Below, one piece after another: positions 15,938 to 26,500 of a stretch of 49,387 nucleotides of DNA. The DNA lies in contig JAJYAH010000001.1 of assembly GCA_021779635.1 (NCBI GenBank), positions 1-49,387 on the forward strand, in the 5' to 3' direction. The notes below the pieces were generated by a model. That model had not been told where the DNA came from, ran no database searches, and saw only the letters and a program-made list of their open reading frames with translations. This stretch comes from Pseudomonadota bacterium (lineage in GTDB: Bacteria > Pseudomonadota > Alphaproteobacteria > Rhizobiales > Xanthobacteraceae). The position numbers and the translations under genes were made by a program. Every line of letters starts with the position of its first letter. The first letter of the stretch is position 1.

Positions 15938-17143
15938 GTGTCTCTCGCCAAAAATGTCGAATTTCTACGACGCCTGTCAAAGATAAACGGAATCAATGGT
16001 CTGGGAGATTTTGGGCGGCCAGACCAAAGCCAAAGCCCGCTTGTCGAGGTGACCGGCTTTGGGACCAATCCGGGCGACCTCAAGATGTTCTCGTTCGTGC
16101 CGGATGAACTGCAGCCGAAGCCGGCTTTGGTCGTCGTTCTGCACGGATGCGGTCAGACCGCCTACGGCTATGATCTGGGTGCCGGCTGGTCCAGCCTGGC
16201 GACGCGATACGGCTTTGCGCTGCTGATGCCAGAGCAGCAGGCGTCCAATAACCCCAACGGATGCTTCAACTGGTTCAATCCGGAAGATACCGCGCGCGAC
16301 AGCGGCGAAGCCTGCTCGATCAGGCAGATGACCGCGCGGATGGCCGACGATGTCGGCGTCGATCCGCGTCGCGTCTTCGTCACCGGGATTTCCGCCGGCG
16401 GGGCCATGACGTCCGTCATGCTCGCGACCTATCCCGACGTGTTCGCCGGCGGCGCGATCATCGCCGGACTGCCGTTCGGCGTTGCGACCAATGTGCGCGA
16501 AGCGTTGAGCGGAATGTTCCAGTCGCCATCCCACCCGGCCGGCGATTTGGGAGATCTGGTGCGCAATGCGTCCAATCATAAGGGGCCATGGCCGAAACTC
16601 TCGGTATGGCATGGCAGCGCCGATCGCACGGTGAACCCCGCCAACGCCAATGAGATCGTCAAGCAGTGGCTCGACGTGCATCAACTGCCTTCGGCGCCGA
16701 TGTCGGAGGGGACCGTCGACGGCCATCCGCACCAGGTCTGGTGGAACGCGGATGGCGAAACCACCGTCGAATCCTACACGATCACCGATATGGCCCATGG
16801 CACCCCGCTTGGTGTCGCCGACAATGACGAGCGGTACGGCTCTCAAGGCGCGTTTCTGATCGAGGCGGGAATCTCGTCGTCGTATCACATTGCGAGTTTC
16901 TTCGGCCTGACCGACTGGATTGGCCAGCCCAAGGAGGCCGTGACGGAAGCTTCGAAGGAAGCCGCAAGGCCAATTGCTGGATATTCCGTGGCGCCGGCGC
17001 GAACCGCGGATATTTCGACAGTGCTTCAGCCGCTGACGGCATTAAGCCGCCATTCCGAGCCACCCCGTCGGCGGCGAAATCGCAATATCGACGTCGGTGC
17101 CGTCATCACGCGCGCGCTTACGGCGGCGGGTCTGATGAAATAG
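15938..17143 (+). CDS. PHB depolymerase-family esterase (LpqC type)
   Basis: I chose the GTG at 15938 because AAGGAG ends six bases upstream; a TTG at 15905 is possible. The 401-residue protein is an alpha/beta hydrolase: VVVLHGCGQTAYGYD holds the oxyanion region, GISAGGAM the nucleophile Ser152, and MAHGTPLG a candidate catalytic His. FNWFNPEDTARDSGEA is characteristic of short-chain PHB depolymerase and feruloyl-type esterases. No clear signal peptide is visible, so secretion is doubtful. The C-terminal 80 residues are low in similarity and rich in Pro, Arg and Ser. The substrate may be PHB oligomers or other esters. Confidence 0.85.
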   Translation: MSLAKNVEFLRRLSKINGINGLGDFGRPDQSQSPLVEVTGFGTNPGDLKMFSFVPDELQPKPALVVVLHGCGQTAYGYDLGAGWSSLATRYGFALLMPEQQASNNPNGCFNWFNPEDTARDSGEACSIRQMTARMADDVGVDPRRVFVTGISAGGAMTSVMLATYPDVFAGGAIIAGLPFGVATNVREALSGMFQSPSHPAGDLGDLVRNASNHKGPWPKLSVWHGSADRTVNPANANEIVKQWLDVHQLPSAPMSEGTVDGHPHQVWWNADGETTVESYTITDMAHGTPLGVADNDERYGSQGAFLIEAGISSSYHIASFFGLTDWIGQPKEAVTEASKEAARPIAGYSVAPARTADISTVLQPLTALSRHSEPPRRRRNRNIDVGAVITRALTAAGLMK

Positions 17144-17344
17144 GGGCTGCCGTCAGGCTCATCGACCACGGCGGTGGTTCGCCCGCGGACCAATCGCGGT
17201 TGCCGCGCCGGCTTCCACCGTTTTGTTCCGCCCGATCAGGGTTTTATCGGAACCAAATGGCAGGCCCCGAGTTTTCTGGGATTGTGACCGGCGATAAAGT
17301 TCCGGCTGCCAGTTATGGACTGAACTCGCCACCGGTCGTCCCTG

Positions 17345-20170
17345 ATGTTGAAGATCAAAAGTCTGACCTCTTCGGATTTTCTCGCCGGCGGCGGGGAAAT
17401 GGGCGCAGCGACGCGCGCTCACCGCTGGGCGGCTGGTCCGCTGGGGCCGCCTGAGACCTGGCCGCAAAGCTTGCGGACAGCTGTACGACTGTTGCTGAAC
17501 GCCAACCACCCGATGCTGCTCTGGTGGGGTCCGCACCTGATTCAATTCTATAACGACGCCTATCGCCAGACGGTGGGGCCTGAATTCCATCCTGCCGCGC
17601 TGGGCCAGCGCGGCCGGGAATGCTGGGACGAAATCTGGGACATCCTGGGTCCGCAAATCCAACAGGTCATGAGCAGCGGTGAGGGGGCATGGCACGAAAA
17701 CCAGCTGCTGCCGATCACCCGTCGCGGCAGGCTGCGGCAACATCTTTGGACCTACAGCTACAGCCCGGTCGACGATGGCGGTCGCATCGGTGGAATTCTC
17801 GTGGTTTGCCGCGACGTCACCCGCGAGCGGCGCGCGACCGCTGCCTTGCGTGAACGCGAGACCGAACTGGCGCGCGTGCAGCAAATCGGCCGGATCGGCG
17901 GCCTTGAGGTCGATCTGAGGACCGGCTTTCACAACCGCCGGTCACCGGAATATCTGCTGATTCACGGGTTGCCGCCGGAAGCGGTCGACGAACCCCATGA
18001 GGACTGGGTCCGCCGCATCCATCCCGAGGATCGCGAAGCCACCGAAAAGAAATTCCGTGATGCCGTCGCGGGCAATGTTCGCGACTATACCGCGCAATAC
18101 CGGATCATTCGCCCAAGCGACGGTGAGACGCGCTGGATTTCGGTGAGATCCACCATCGAGCGGGACCCGAGCGGAAAGGCCGTTCGTCTGGTCGGCGCGC
18201 ACGCCGATGTCACCGAGCAGGTGGTCGCGGAGCACGCGCTGCGGCAGAGCGAAGCGGAATTCCGTACCCTCGCCGAAGCCGTGCCGCACCATGTCTGGAC
18301 CGCGAGGCCCGACGGATTGCTGAACTGGTTCAACCCGCGCGTCTATGAATATGCGGGCTTCAGTCCGGGGGAACTCGACGGCGATCAATGGAGCAAGATA
18401 GTCCACCCCGACGATCTTCCTGGCGCGGTCGCCGTTTGGACGCAGGCGATCGGCAGCGGCAAAGCCTACGAAGTTGAATTCCGCCTGCGTCGCGCCGACG
18501 GCGCGTTCCGCTGGTTTCTGGCGCGCGCGGTGCCGGCGCGCGACCAGAGGGGCGAGATTATCCGCTGGATCGGCACCAATACCGATGTCCATGATCACAA
18601 CCTGATTGCCGGTGAACTCGCCGAGCTGAATGCGACGCTGGCGCAACGCGTCGAGGAAAAGACCCGCGAGCGGGACCGGATCTGGAACGTATCGCAAGAC
18701 CTTTTATTGGTCGCCGATCGCAACGGCGTCTGGCGAACGGTCAACCCGGCCTGGACCAAAACGCTCGGCTGGAGCGAAGCTGAATTGCTGAACCGCACCT
18801 CGGAATGGCTGCAACATCCCGACGATGACGGAATCATGCGGGCGCAGGCCAGCAAGCTCGGCGAGGCCGAAGCCACCGTCCGGTTCGAGAGCCGCTTCCG
18901 GCACAAGGACGGATCGCACCGCTGGCTGTCATGGACCGGGGTGTCGGACCGGGATCACATATATGCGGTCGCCCGCGATATCACCGCGGACAAGGCGGCG
19001 GCCGAACGGCTGAAGGCCACCGAGGAGGCGTTGCTTCAGTTCCAGAAGATGGAAGCGGTGGGGCAATTGACCGGCGGTATCGCGCACGACTTCAACAATC
19101 TGCTGACCGGGATCGTCGGGTCACTGGACCTGTTGCAGACCCGTCTCAATCAAGGGCGGACCGACAACGTCGCGCGCTACATCGACGCGGCGATGACATC
19201 GGCCAACCGCGCCGCCGCGCTCACGCATCGTCTGCTGGCGTTTGCCCGGCGGCAGCCGCTGGTTCCGAAAATCGTCGATGCCGATCAACTGGTGGAATCG
19301 CTGGAGGATTTACTGCGCCGGACCATCGGGGAGACCATCGATCTGGCGATCGTCGCGTCGGAAGATTTGTGGTGCACGCTCTGCGATCCCAATCAACTGG
19401 AAAGCGCGCTGCTCAATCTCGCCATCAACGCCCGCGACGCCATGCCCGACGGCGGCAAGCTCACCATCGCCACCGCCAACGCGCAACTCGAGGGCATGCA
19501 CGCGGACACGCCTGCGCTCGCGCCCGGCGACTATATCAGCATCTGCGTGACCGATACCGGGACCGGAATGAGCGCGGAGGTGGCGGCGCGCGCCTTCGAT
19601 CCGTTCTTTACCACCAAGCCGATCGGGCAAGGCACCGGGCTGGGGCTTTCGATGATCTATGGATTTGCGCGGCAATCGAACGGCCACGTCACGATCGACA
19701 GCAAATTGGGGCAGGGGACATCGGTCAAGCTCTACTTGCCGCGTCATCGGGGCGAGATCGCGGCTCAGCATGAGCAGGCCCTCAAGGCGGCCGAACATGC
19801 CACCACCGGTGAGACCGTGCTGGTGGTCGAGGACGAACCGGTGGTGCGCGGAGTGATCCTGGAGATGCTCGCCGAACAGGGCTACCGGACGCACGAGGCT
19901 GTCGATGGACCATCGGGACTGCGGATCCTGCGCTCCGAGGAGCGGATCGATTTGCTGGTGACCGACGTCGGCCTGCCCGGCATGAACGGCCGCCAACTCG
20001 CCGATCAGGCGCGCGAAAGCCGGCCCGGCCTGAAAATTCTCTTCATCACCGGCTACGCCGAGAGCGTCGCGATGTCAGACGGATTTCTGCAGCCGGGCAT
20101 GGAAATGATCACCAAGCCGTTCGACCTCGGCAATCTGTCGCGCTGCGTGCGCGCAATGGTTTCAAGCTAA
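17345..20170 (+). CDS. Hybrid sensor histidine kinase, four PAS domains plus receiver
   Basis: A 941-residue protein with no membrane segments. It starts with the DFLAGGGEMGAATRAHRW...LGPPETWPQSLRTAV PAS-like sensor (about 10-160). Three further PAS domains follow (about 175-305, 315-430, 455-570), the second and third with typical PAC ends. HisKA carries the phosphoacceptor in GGIAHDFNNLL (His581). The ATPase domain has NARDAMPDGG, DTGTGMS and GTGLGLSM (about 690-805). A C-terminal receiver starts near 824 (VLVVEDEP) with Asp in LLVTDVGLPGMNG (about 874). It is cytosolic and may sense redox, oxygen or light. No separate output regulator is adjacent. Confidence 0.93.
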   Translation: MLKIKSLTSSDFLAGGGEMGAATRAHRWAAGPLGPPETWPQSLRTAVRLLLNANHPMLLWWGPHLIQFYNDAYRQTVGPEFHPAALGQRGRECWDEIWDILGPQIQQVMSSGEGAWHENQLLPITRRGRLRQHLWTYSYSPVDDGGRIGGILVVCRDVTRERRATAALRERETELARVQQIGRIGGLEVDLRTGFHNRRSPEYLLIHGLPPEAVDEPHEDWVRRIHPEDREATEKKFRDAVAGNVRDYTAQYRIIRPSDGETRWISVRSTIERDPSGKAVRLVGAHADVTEQVVAEHALRQSEAEFRTLAEAVPHHVWTARPDGLLNWFNPRVYEYAGFSPGELDGDQWSKIVHPDDLPGAVAVWTQAIGSGKAYEVEFRLRRADGAFRWFLARAVPARDQRGEIIRWIGTNTDVHDHNLIAGELAELNATLAQRVEEKTRERDRIWNVSQDLLLVADRNGVWRTVNPAWTKTLGWSEAELLNRTSEWLQHPDDDGIMRAQASKLGEAEATVRFESRFRHKDGSHRWLSWTGVSDRDHIYAVARDITADKAAAERLKATEEALLQFQKMEAVGQLTGGIAHDFNNLLTGIVGSLDLLQTRLNQGRTDNVARYIDAAMTSANRAAALTHRLLAFARRQPLVPKIVDADQLVESLEDLLRRTIGETIDLAIVASEDLWCTLCDPNQLESALLNLAINARDAMPDGGKLTIATANAQLEGMHADTPALAPGDYISICVTDTGTGMSAEVAARAFDPFFTTKPIGQGTGLGLSMIYGFARQSNGHVTIDSKLGQGTSVKLYLPRHRGEIAAQHEQALKAAEHATTGETVLVVEDEPVVRGVILEMLAEQGYRTHEAVDGPSGLRILRSEERIDLLVTDVGLPGMNGRQLADQARESRPGLKILFITGYAESVAMSDGFLQPGMEMITKPFDLGNLSRCVRAMVSS

Positions 20171-20178
20171 CGCGGCTC

Positions 20179-20847
20179 TCACATCGCGCCGGTGAGAAAC
20201 GGATTGGTCATCCGCTCCTGGCCGATGCTGGAGCCGGGGCCGTGGCCGCAGATGAAGCCGACGTCATCGCCGAGCGGCAGCAGCTTGTCGGTAATCGACT
20301 TGATCAGGGTGGCGTGATTGCCGCCGGGGATGTCGCTGCGCCCGACCGAGCCGCTGAACAGCACGTCGCCGACAAGGGCAAAGCGCATGTCCTTGTTGAA
20401 AAACACCACGCTGCCCGGCGAGTGGCCGGGGCAATGCAGGATGTCAAAAGTCAGCTCGCCGATCGTGACCTGCTCGCCTTCATCGAGCCAGCGATCCGGC
20501 GCGAAGTCGCGCATGCCGGTCATGCCGAAGCGCGCGCCGCTCGTCACCACATTGTCGAGCAGGAATTTGTCGGCGATATGCGGGCCCTCGATCGGCACCT
20601 GCAGCGCGTCGCGCAACTCGGCGGCACCCCCGACATGGTCGATATGGCCGTGGGTCAGCCAGATCTTTTCAACGACGACGTTGGTCTGCTTGATCGCGGT
20701 CTGAATCTTCGCAACATCGCCGCCGGGGTCGATCACGACAGCCTTTTTGGTCGCTTCGCACCATAACAGGGTGCAGTTCTGCTCGAACAGCGTCACCGGA
20801 ATGATAACGGCGCCGGCTTTTGCCTTGGTCTCGGTTTCCTGGGTCAT
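20179..20847 (-). CDS. MBL-fold metallo-hydrolase (glyoxalase II-like)
   Basis: ATG at 20847 (MTQETETK) gives 222 residues; a longer frame upstream overlaps the divergent gene. The metal-binding motif is LTHGHIDHVGG, with further ligands in HCPGHSPGSVVF, and GDVLFSGSVGRSD and CGHGPGSSIG later. The protein resembles the YcbL/GloB-like branch of the metallo-beta-lactamase fold, which hydrolyses thioesters such as lactoylglutathione. It is convergent with the hybrid kinase, 8 bp apart, and divergent from the MmcB-type gene. Confidence 0.9.
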   Translation of the reverse strand: MTQETETKAKAGAVIIPVTLFEQNCTLLWCEATKKAVVIDPGGDVAKIQTAIKQTNVVVEKIWLTHGHIDHVGGAAELRDALQVPIEGPHIADKFLLDNVVTSGARFGMTGMRDFAPDRWLDEGEQVTIGELTFDILHCPGHSPGSVVFFNKDMRFALVGDVLFSGSVGRSDIPGGNHATLIKSITDKLLPLGDDVGFICGHGPGSSIGQERMTNPFLTGAM

Positions 20848-20953
20848 GTCAGAACAATGCCGATTTTTTGCAGCGCGCCAAGGGGAAAATGCGTGCAAAT
20901 TAACGCCAGAACGGCGGGCAAAAACCGGGTTCCGCATTTACCGGCAGCACTCT

Positions 20954-21451
20954 ATGCTGGCCGCGATGGAATCACGAACCCGCCAAGTGGCCCTCGTGCC
21001 CGCACCGGACCGTCGGCAATCCGAGACGGCGCTGGCGATCGCGCGCGGCACCGCGCGGCTATTGCGGTCGCTGGGATTTTCCTGTGTCAGCGAATTGCCG
21101 CTGCCGTCCGGGCGGCGCGCCGACCTCGTGGCGCTGAATGAGCGCGGCGAGATCTGGATCGTCGAGATCAAATCATCGATCGAGGATTTGCGCGCCGACC
21201 AGAAATGGCCGGACTACCGGGCGCATTGCGACCGGTTGTTGTTCGCGTTCACGCAGGATTTGCCATGCGAGATCTTCCCCGGAGAAACCGGCCTGATCGT
21301 CGCCGATGCCTATGGCGCGCATCTGCATCGCGAAGCGCCGGAACATCGCCTGCCGGCGCCGACCCGCAAGCTGATGACGGTGCGTTTTGCCATCGCCGCG
21401 GCGCAGCGCATCAACCGGCTGATCGACCCGCAAGGCCACGGGGAATTCTAG
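20954..21451 (+). CDS. MmcB-family DNA repair protein
   Basis: A 165-residue protein (161 if the ATG at 20966 is used). It has RRQSETALAIARGTARLLRSLGFSCVSELPLPSGRRADLVAL and WIVEIKSSIEDLRADQKWPDYR, diagnostic of MmcB, with a PD-(D/E)xK-like nuclease core (Asp in RADLV, Glu-Ile-Lys in VEIKSS). MmcB is an SOS-linked repair factor in alphaproteobacteria. The start is not settled, since neither ATG has a strong ribosome site. The frame upstream of the start overlaps the divergent MBL gene and is not conserved. Confidence 0.82.
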   Translation: MLAAMESRTRQVALVPAPDRRQSETALAIARGTARLLRSLGFSCVSELPLPSGRRADLVALNERGEIWIVEIKSSIEDLRADQKWPDYRAHCDRLLFAFTQDLPCEIFPGETGLIVADAYGAHLHREAPEHRLPAPTRKLMTVRFAIAAAQRINRLIDPQGHGEF

Positions 21452-21480
21452 AAGACGCCTTGGGCCGGCGCGGCTCGTCG

Positions 21481-22002
21481 CTAGCCGCCGCGCTTGTCGT
21501 TTGAGCGTGGCGGCTTGTGGTCAGGCGTTAACGGCGTCGCACCGGAGTTCCTCGCCGGCATCTCGACGACGAGCGAGTCGTAATCGGTTTGCAAGGGAAC
21601 GTTGATGATGGGCTGATCGGGCATCTTCTCCGCCGGATCATACCATGGTCGCCGATCTACAATTCCGCCCTCAAGGGCATTCGCGATCAATCTGCCGATT
21701 TCGTCGCCTTGCAGCGGCACAAGCTTCTTCTCGGAATCATATTTGTAAAGTTGAGGACAAAAATACACGGCGTGAATTCGCCGATCATATCCTTCCACAA
21801 CGAGGAAGTGCTCGGCTCGAAGCCAAATGTTGTATTTTCTTGCAATCTTTCGTTCCTGCGTCGCCCGGGCAACACGAAGTCTTTCAGGCGAGGGGCCGAT
21901 AATGGTGCCTGCCTCCAGCAAGATGACCCAGTCCTTGCTTGTGGCGTTATCCGGATGGATCCGGATCAGATGACTTGGCGCCTTTCTTCGAAAGAGGCCC
22001 AT
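21481..22002 (-). CDS. Hypothetical protein
   Basis: A 173-residue protein I do not recognise. It starts MGLFRRKAPSHLIRIHP and is fairly polar, with a central region WLRAEHFLVVEGYDRRIHAVYFCP and a Pro-rich, basic C-terminus. No signal peptide or membrane segment is seen. The upstream base composition (from about 21640 to 21860) is lower in GC than neighbours. It is flanked by the MmcB-type gene (convergent) and a Bcr/CflA exporter gene. The intact frame and reasonable codon use support a real gene. Confidence 0.6.
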   Translation of the reverse strand: MGLFRRKAPSHLIRIHPDNATSKDWVILLEAGTIIGPSPERLRVARATQERKIARKYNIWLRAEHFLVVEGYDRRIHAVYFCPQLYKYDSEKKLVPLQGDEIGRLIANALEGGIVDRRPWYDPAEKMPDQPIINVPLQTDYDSLVVEMPARNSGATPLTPDHKPPRSNDKRGG

Positions 22003-22132
22003 TGCCGTCTCCCCAGCATCATGCGGTCAAGACACTAAAGTAGCAGTCCATCAAGGTAGCAGCCCATTGCGCTGTGTCAAAGCTCTCCTGCCTTCATGGT
22101 TTCCGTGCGATGCAAGCGCGACCGATCATGCT

Positions 22133-23404
22133 CTAGGTTCCAGGGTAGGCGCCCGGTGCAACCGTCCTCGCGCGCGGCTTGAACAGCCGGCCCTTTTCCA
22201 CCACCAGCACGACCGCCAGGGAAGCCAGCGTGCAGAGGAAAAACCCGGTCGCAAACGGCAACAGCGTGCCATCATAGTCCTGGCCGATCTTGATGCCGAT
22301 GCCAATGCCGAGCAGCGTCGTGATCGAACCGTACAGTGACGAAGCGGTGCCCGCGATATGGCCTTGCGGCTCCATCGCAAGCGAGGTGAAATTGGCGAAC
22401 ATCAGCCCGAACGCGAACATCATCAATGCTGCCAACGCCACGAACAGTGGCAGCGGCAGCATGTGCATCTTGACCGCCAGCAGCATGATCCCCGCCACCG
22501 CCACGAAGCCGAGGAGTGCGCCATGCGAAATCACCCGCATGCCAAGCCGGCCGACGAAACGGGCATTGAGAAAGCCGGCGACGGCCACGCCGATCGCGAT
22601 GGCGGCGAATGCCAGCGGAAAATAACGTCCGAGCCCGTAGATTTCGGTGAACACCTGCTGCGACGAGAACACGAATGCGAACAGCGAACCCTGCACACCG
22701 CCGGCCGCCAGCGCATAACCCAGGGTCTGCCGGTTGGTCACGGTCTGGCGAAAGGCGCCGAGCACGTCGCGGATGGCCAGCGACTTGCGCTCCGACACCG
22801 GCAAGGTTTCCGGCATCCGCAGCGCACTCCAGATCAGCGCCAGCGCTCCGTAGAGCATCAACACGATGAAGATGCCGCGCCATTGCGTCAGCAACATCAC
22901 CGCCTGGCCCAACGACGGCGCGATCACAGGCACGGCGATGAAGACCATCATCGCCAGCGACATCACGCTGGCCATGCGGCGGCCGGCGTAGCAGTCGCGA
23001 ACGATCGAGGTGGCAATCACGCGGGTCGCGGAGGTGCCAAGCCCCTGCAGCACGCGCGCCAGCAGCAAGGTCTCGAACGACGACGCCATGATCGCAACGA
23101 TGCTGGCGATGCAATACAGCGCCATGCCGTCGATCAGCACCGCTCGCCGGCCGAAACGGTCTGAAAGCGGCCCCATGATGAATTGGCCGACGCCGAATCC
23201 GATCAGGAACGTCGACAAGACCGCCTGCGGCTCGTTGGCGATCGTGATGTGGAATGCCGAGGCGATGTTCGGCAGCGCCGGCAGCATCATGTCCATCGCC
23301 AGCGGGTTCAGGGCCATGATCGAAGCGATCACGGCGACAAATTCCGGGAACCCCATCGGCCGATGGCTCGATGAAACCCAGGTCTCGGCATTGATGTCAG
23401 TCAC
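22133..23404 (-). CDS. Bcr/CflA-family MFS multidrug exporter
   Basis: A 423-residue protein with about 12 membrane segments. It starts at GTG 23404, preceded by GAGGT. The Bcr/CflA signature appears as LNPLAMDMMLPALPNIA in the first segment, GQFIMGPLSDRFGRRAVLIDGMALYC in the motif A loop, and RVLQGLGTSATRVIATSIVRD. It should be a proton-driven exporter of drugs such as bicyclomycin-like compounds or metabolites. It is monocistronic here. Confidence 0.9.
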   Translation of the reverse strand: MTDINAETWVSSSHRPMGFPEFVAVIASIMALNPLAMDMMLPALPNIASAFHITIANEPQAVLSTFLIGFGVGQFIMGPLSDRFGRRAVLIDGMALYCIASIVAIMASSFETLLLARVLQGLGTSATRVIATSIVRDCYAGRRMASVMSLAMMVFIAVPVIAPSLGQAVMLLTQWRGIFIVLMLYGALALIWSALRMPETLPVSERKSLAIRDVLGAFRQTVTNRQTLGYALAAGGVQGSLFAFVFSSQQVFTEIYGLGRYFPLAFAAIAIGVAVAGFLNARFVGRLGMRVISHGALLGFVAVAGIMLLAVKMHMLPLPLFVALAALMMFAFGLMFANFTSLAMEPQGHIAGTASSLYGSITTLLGIGIGIKIGQDYDGTLLPFATGFFLCTLASLAVVLVVEKGRLFKPRARTVAPGAYPGT

Positions 23405-23516
23405 ACTGCGTACCTCGTTGGAAACGCAGTTTTATCGGTCATGTTGCGCTGCAACAACCCATGTTCCGGGATGGCAGATGCGCTGCCGGCGCCTTTTGGC
23501 TCGAGGCCAATGCGGA

Positions 23517-26500
23517 CTAGGTCGGCTCAGCTTGTTCCTGGGGTGTCTGCGGTTCGGCGGCAGTCTCCCCTCCAAGGAAGTAGCTCTGCAGAGCCGGCAC
23601 AATGACGAGCAACATGACCGGTCCGATCAGCATTCCGCCCACGATCACCGTCGCGAGCGGCCGCTGCACCTGGCTACCGATCCCGGTGGAGAGTGCTGCA
23701 GGAAGAAGGCCGATGCAGGCGGACAAGGTCATCATCAGGATCGGCCGCATCTGCTGGTCGACGGCGCGGAACATGGCCTCGGTCGGGGTCATGCCACTGC
23801 CGGCGACTCGATGATAACCGTGGATGATCAGGATGCCGCTCATCACCGAAACGCCGAACAATGAGATGAATCCGATTGCGGCCGAGATACTGAAATTCAA
23901 TCCGAAGGCGTATAGCCCCAAAATGCCGCCACTGATCGCGAAGGGAAGTCCGAGCAGCGCCAAGAGGCTGTGGCGGAACGAGTTGAACAGCCCGTAGAGC
24001 AGCACCATGATGAAGATGAACGTAATCGGAAGAATGATGGCAAGCCGCTTCTTGGCCTGCTGCAGCCATTCAAACTCTCCGGCCCAATCGATGCGATAGC
24101 CGGTCGGCAGCTTGACATTGCGGCTGATACGCTCCTGAGCTTCCTCCACGGCGCCGGCGAGGTCGCGGCCACGTACGCTGAATTTAATTGGCACAAAACG
24201 CTGGTTGCGTTCCCGAAAAATATAGGAGGCGCCGGTATCAAGCTTGATGGAGGCGAAGTTACTTAAAGGAACATAGGCGTTGCCTGCGGAAGTCTGAACT
24301 CCGACCTTGATATTGCCCACTTCATCAATGTCGTTGCGATATTGAGGTGCCAACCGGACCACCACTCCGAACTGGCGGTCTGCCTCCAGCAGCGTGGTGG
24401 CCAGGGTTCCTCCCAGAGCGGCCTGAACGACGGCATTCGCGTCGCCGACGTTCAGGCCGTAGCGCGCTGCCTTTTCGCGATTGGTCCTGATGTTCAGATT
24501 GGGCTGCCCCAGCACCCAGAACGCACCCAGATCGGCAATTCCCGGCACCTTCGCCATTTCGGCCATGGCGGCTTTGGCAAGCTGCTCCAGGGTCGCCAGA
24601 TCGGGCCCCACAATCTTGATCGAGTTGGCGCCTTTGACGCCCGAAAGTCCTTCCTCGACATTGTCCTGGATGTACTGCGAGAAATTGAAGTTGATGCCGA
24701 CGAATTTTTCCGAAAATTCGGCCTGCAGATCCTCGATCAGTTTCTCCTTGGTCAGTCCTGCCGGCCATTCGTCGAATGGTTTCAGCGGCACGAAGAACTC
24801 CGCGTTGAAGAACCCCGCTGCGTCGCTGCCGTTATCCGGACGACCGTGCTGCGAGACGACCGTAATGACCTCAGGATGGCGTAGCAGAATATCCCTGATC
24901 TGGTTGACGATCGGCATGCCCGCGTCGAGCGAGAGGGTCGGCGGCATCGACGCGCGAATCCACAAATTGCCTTCCTCGAGCGTCGGCAGGAACTCGCTGC
25001 CGAGATGCGAGCCGAGGAAACCGCTGATGCCGAGGAAGACCAGTCCGACCGCGATCGTGACCGGTCTGTGGTTCAGCGACCAGCGCAGCACGGGCTGGTA
25101 GGCGCGGCGCAAATTGCGCACGACGATGGTCTCGACCTCGTCAATGTGCTCCGGAAGCAACAGCGACGTGAGACAGGGCGTCACCGTGAATGTCGCCAGC
25201 AGCGCGCCCACCAGCGCGTAAGCATAGGTTCGCGCCATGGGACCGAAGATTTGCCCCTCAACCCCCCTGCATGGCGAACAGCGGGATGAAGGCCGCGACG
25301 ATGATCGCGGTGGAGAACAGCACCGCTCTGTCGACTTGCAAGCCGCTGATCAGCAGTAGGCGCAGCCGGTCGGTCCATGTCGGATCGCTCGATGGAAGTC
25401 CGGTGCCCGTCGGATCGTCGCCCCAGCGCTTTTCGGCAAGATGCTGCAACAGCCGCTGTTTTTCTTCAGGTCAGGCCTGGAAGTTGCGATAAACGTTCTC
25501 GACCATGATAACGGCGGCATCGACGATGATGCCGAAATCGACGGCGCCCACGGACAGCAGGTTTGCGTCTTCGCCGCGCAGAACAAGTATGATAATACTG
25601 AAGAACAGCGCGAACGGGACATTGACGCCCACGATGATGGCGCTGCGCAGGTCACCAAGAAAGACCCATTGGACGAAGAAAATCAGCAAACAGCCGAACA
25701 GAAGGTTATGCAGGACAGTGCTGGTGGTGACGGCGACGAGCGTGCTGCGGTCATAGAACGGGACCAGTTTCAGGCCGGGGGGAAGGCTGCCGTCGGTGTT
25801 GATTTTCTCGATCTCGGCCCGGACGCGGGTGACAACGTCATTGGTGTGCAGCGTCCGATTCATGATGACGATGGCCGCAACGACGTCATCCGAATGGTCG
25901 CGACCGGCCTTTCCCAGCCGCGGCACATAGCCCACCGAAACCTTTGCAATATCCTTCAAGAATATGGGCAGGCCGCTTGGCGCCGAAAGCATCACGTTCT
26001 CGATGTCCTGGACCTTGTAGCCCTGCGTCAAATCCGTTTCGCCGCCGCTGTCCATCAGTCCCACGCCGCGAACATTCACGGACTGCTGCCCCACATTGAT
26101 GGTGCGACCGCCGACATTGGTGTTGGCGTTGCCGATTGCGCTGATTACCTGCGGCAACGTCACGCCGTAGGCTTCGAGCTTCTGTAAATCGACGTCGACG
26201 TCATATTCCTTGGTCGTGCCACCCCAGGTGTTGACTTGCACCACACCCGGAACGGAAAGCAGCCGCCGCTGCAAGATCCAGTCCTGGACCGTACGTAGAT
26301 TGCTCAGCCCGAAATGCGGCGGTCCGATCAGCTCATAACGATAGATTTCGCCGACCAGACTGGTTCCCTGGATTTGCGCCGTGACTCCGGAGGGGAGACT
26401 GACATTCTGCTGCAGGTTGATGGCTGTCTGCGTGAGCGCAAAATAGTAGTCGACGCCGTATTGGAACACGACGCGGACGAAGGACAGGCCATAGAACGAC

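Noticed and set aside
25471..25473. TGA in the RND pump as selenocysteine or programmed readthrough
   Set aside because: There is no reason for selenocysteine at this site, no obvious insertion element, and a second independent frame lesion follows 200 bp later. A pseudogene is simpler.
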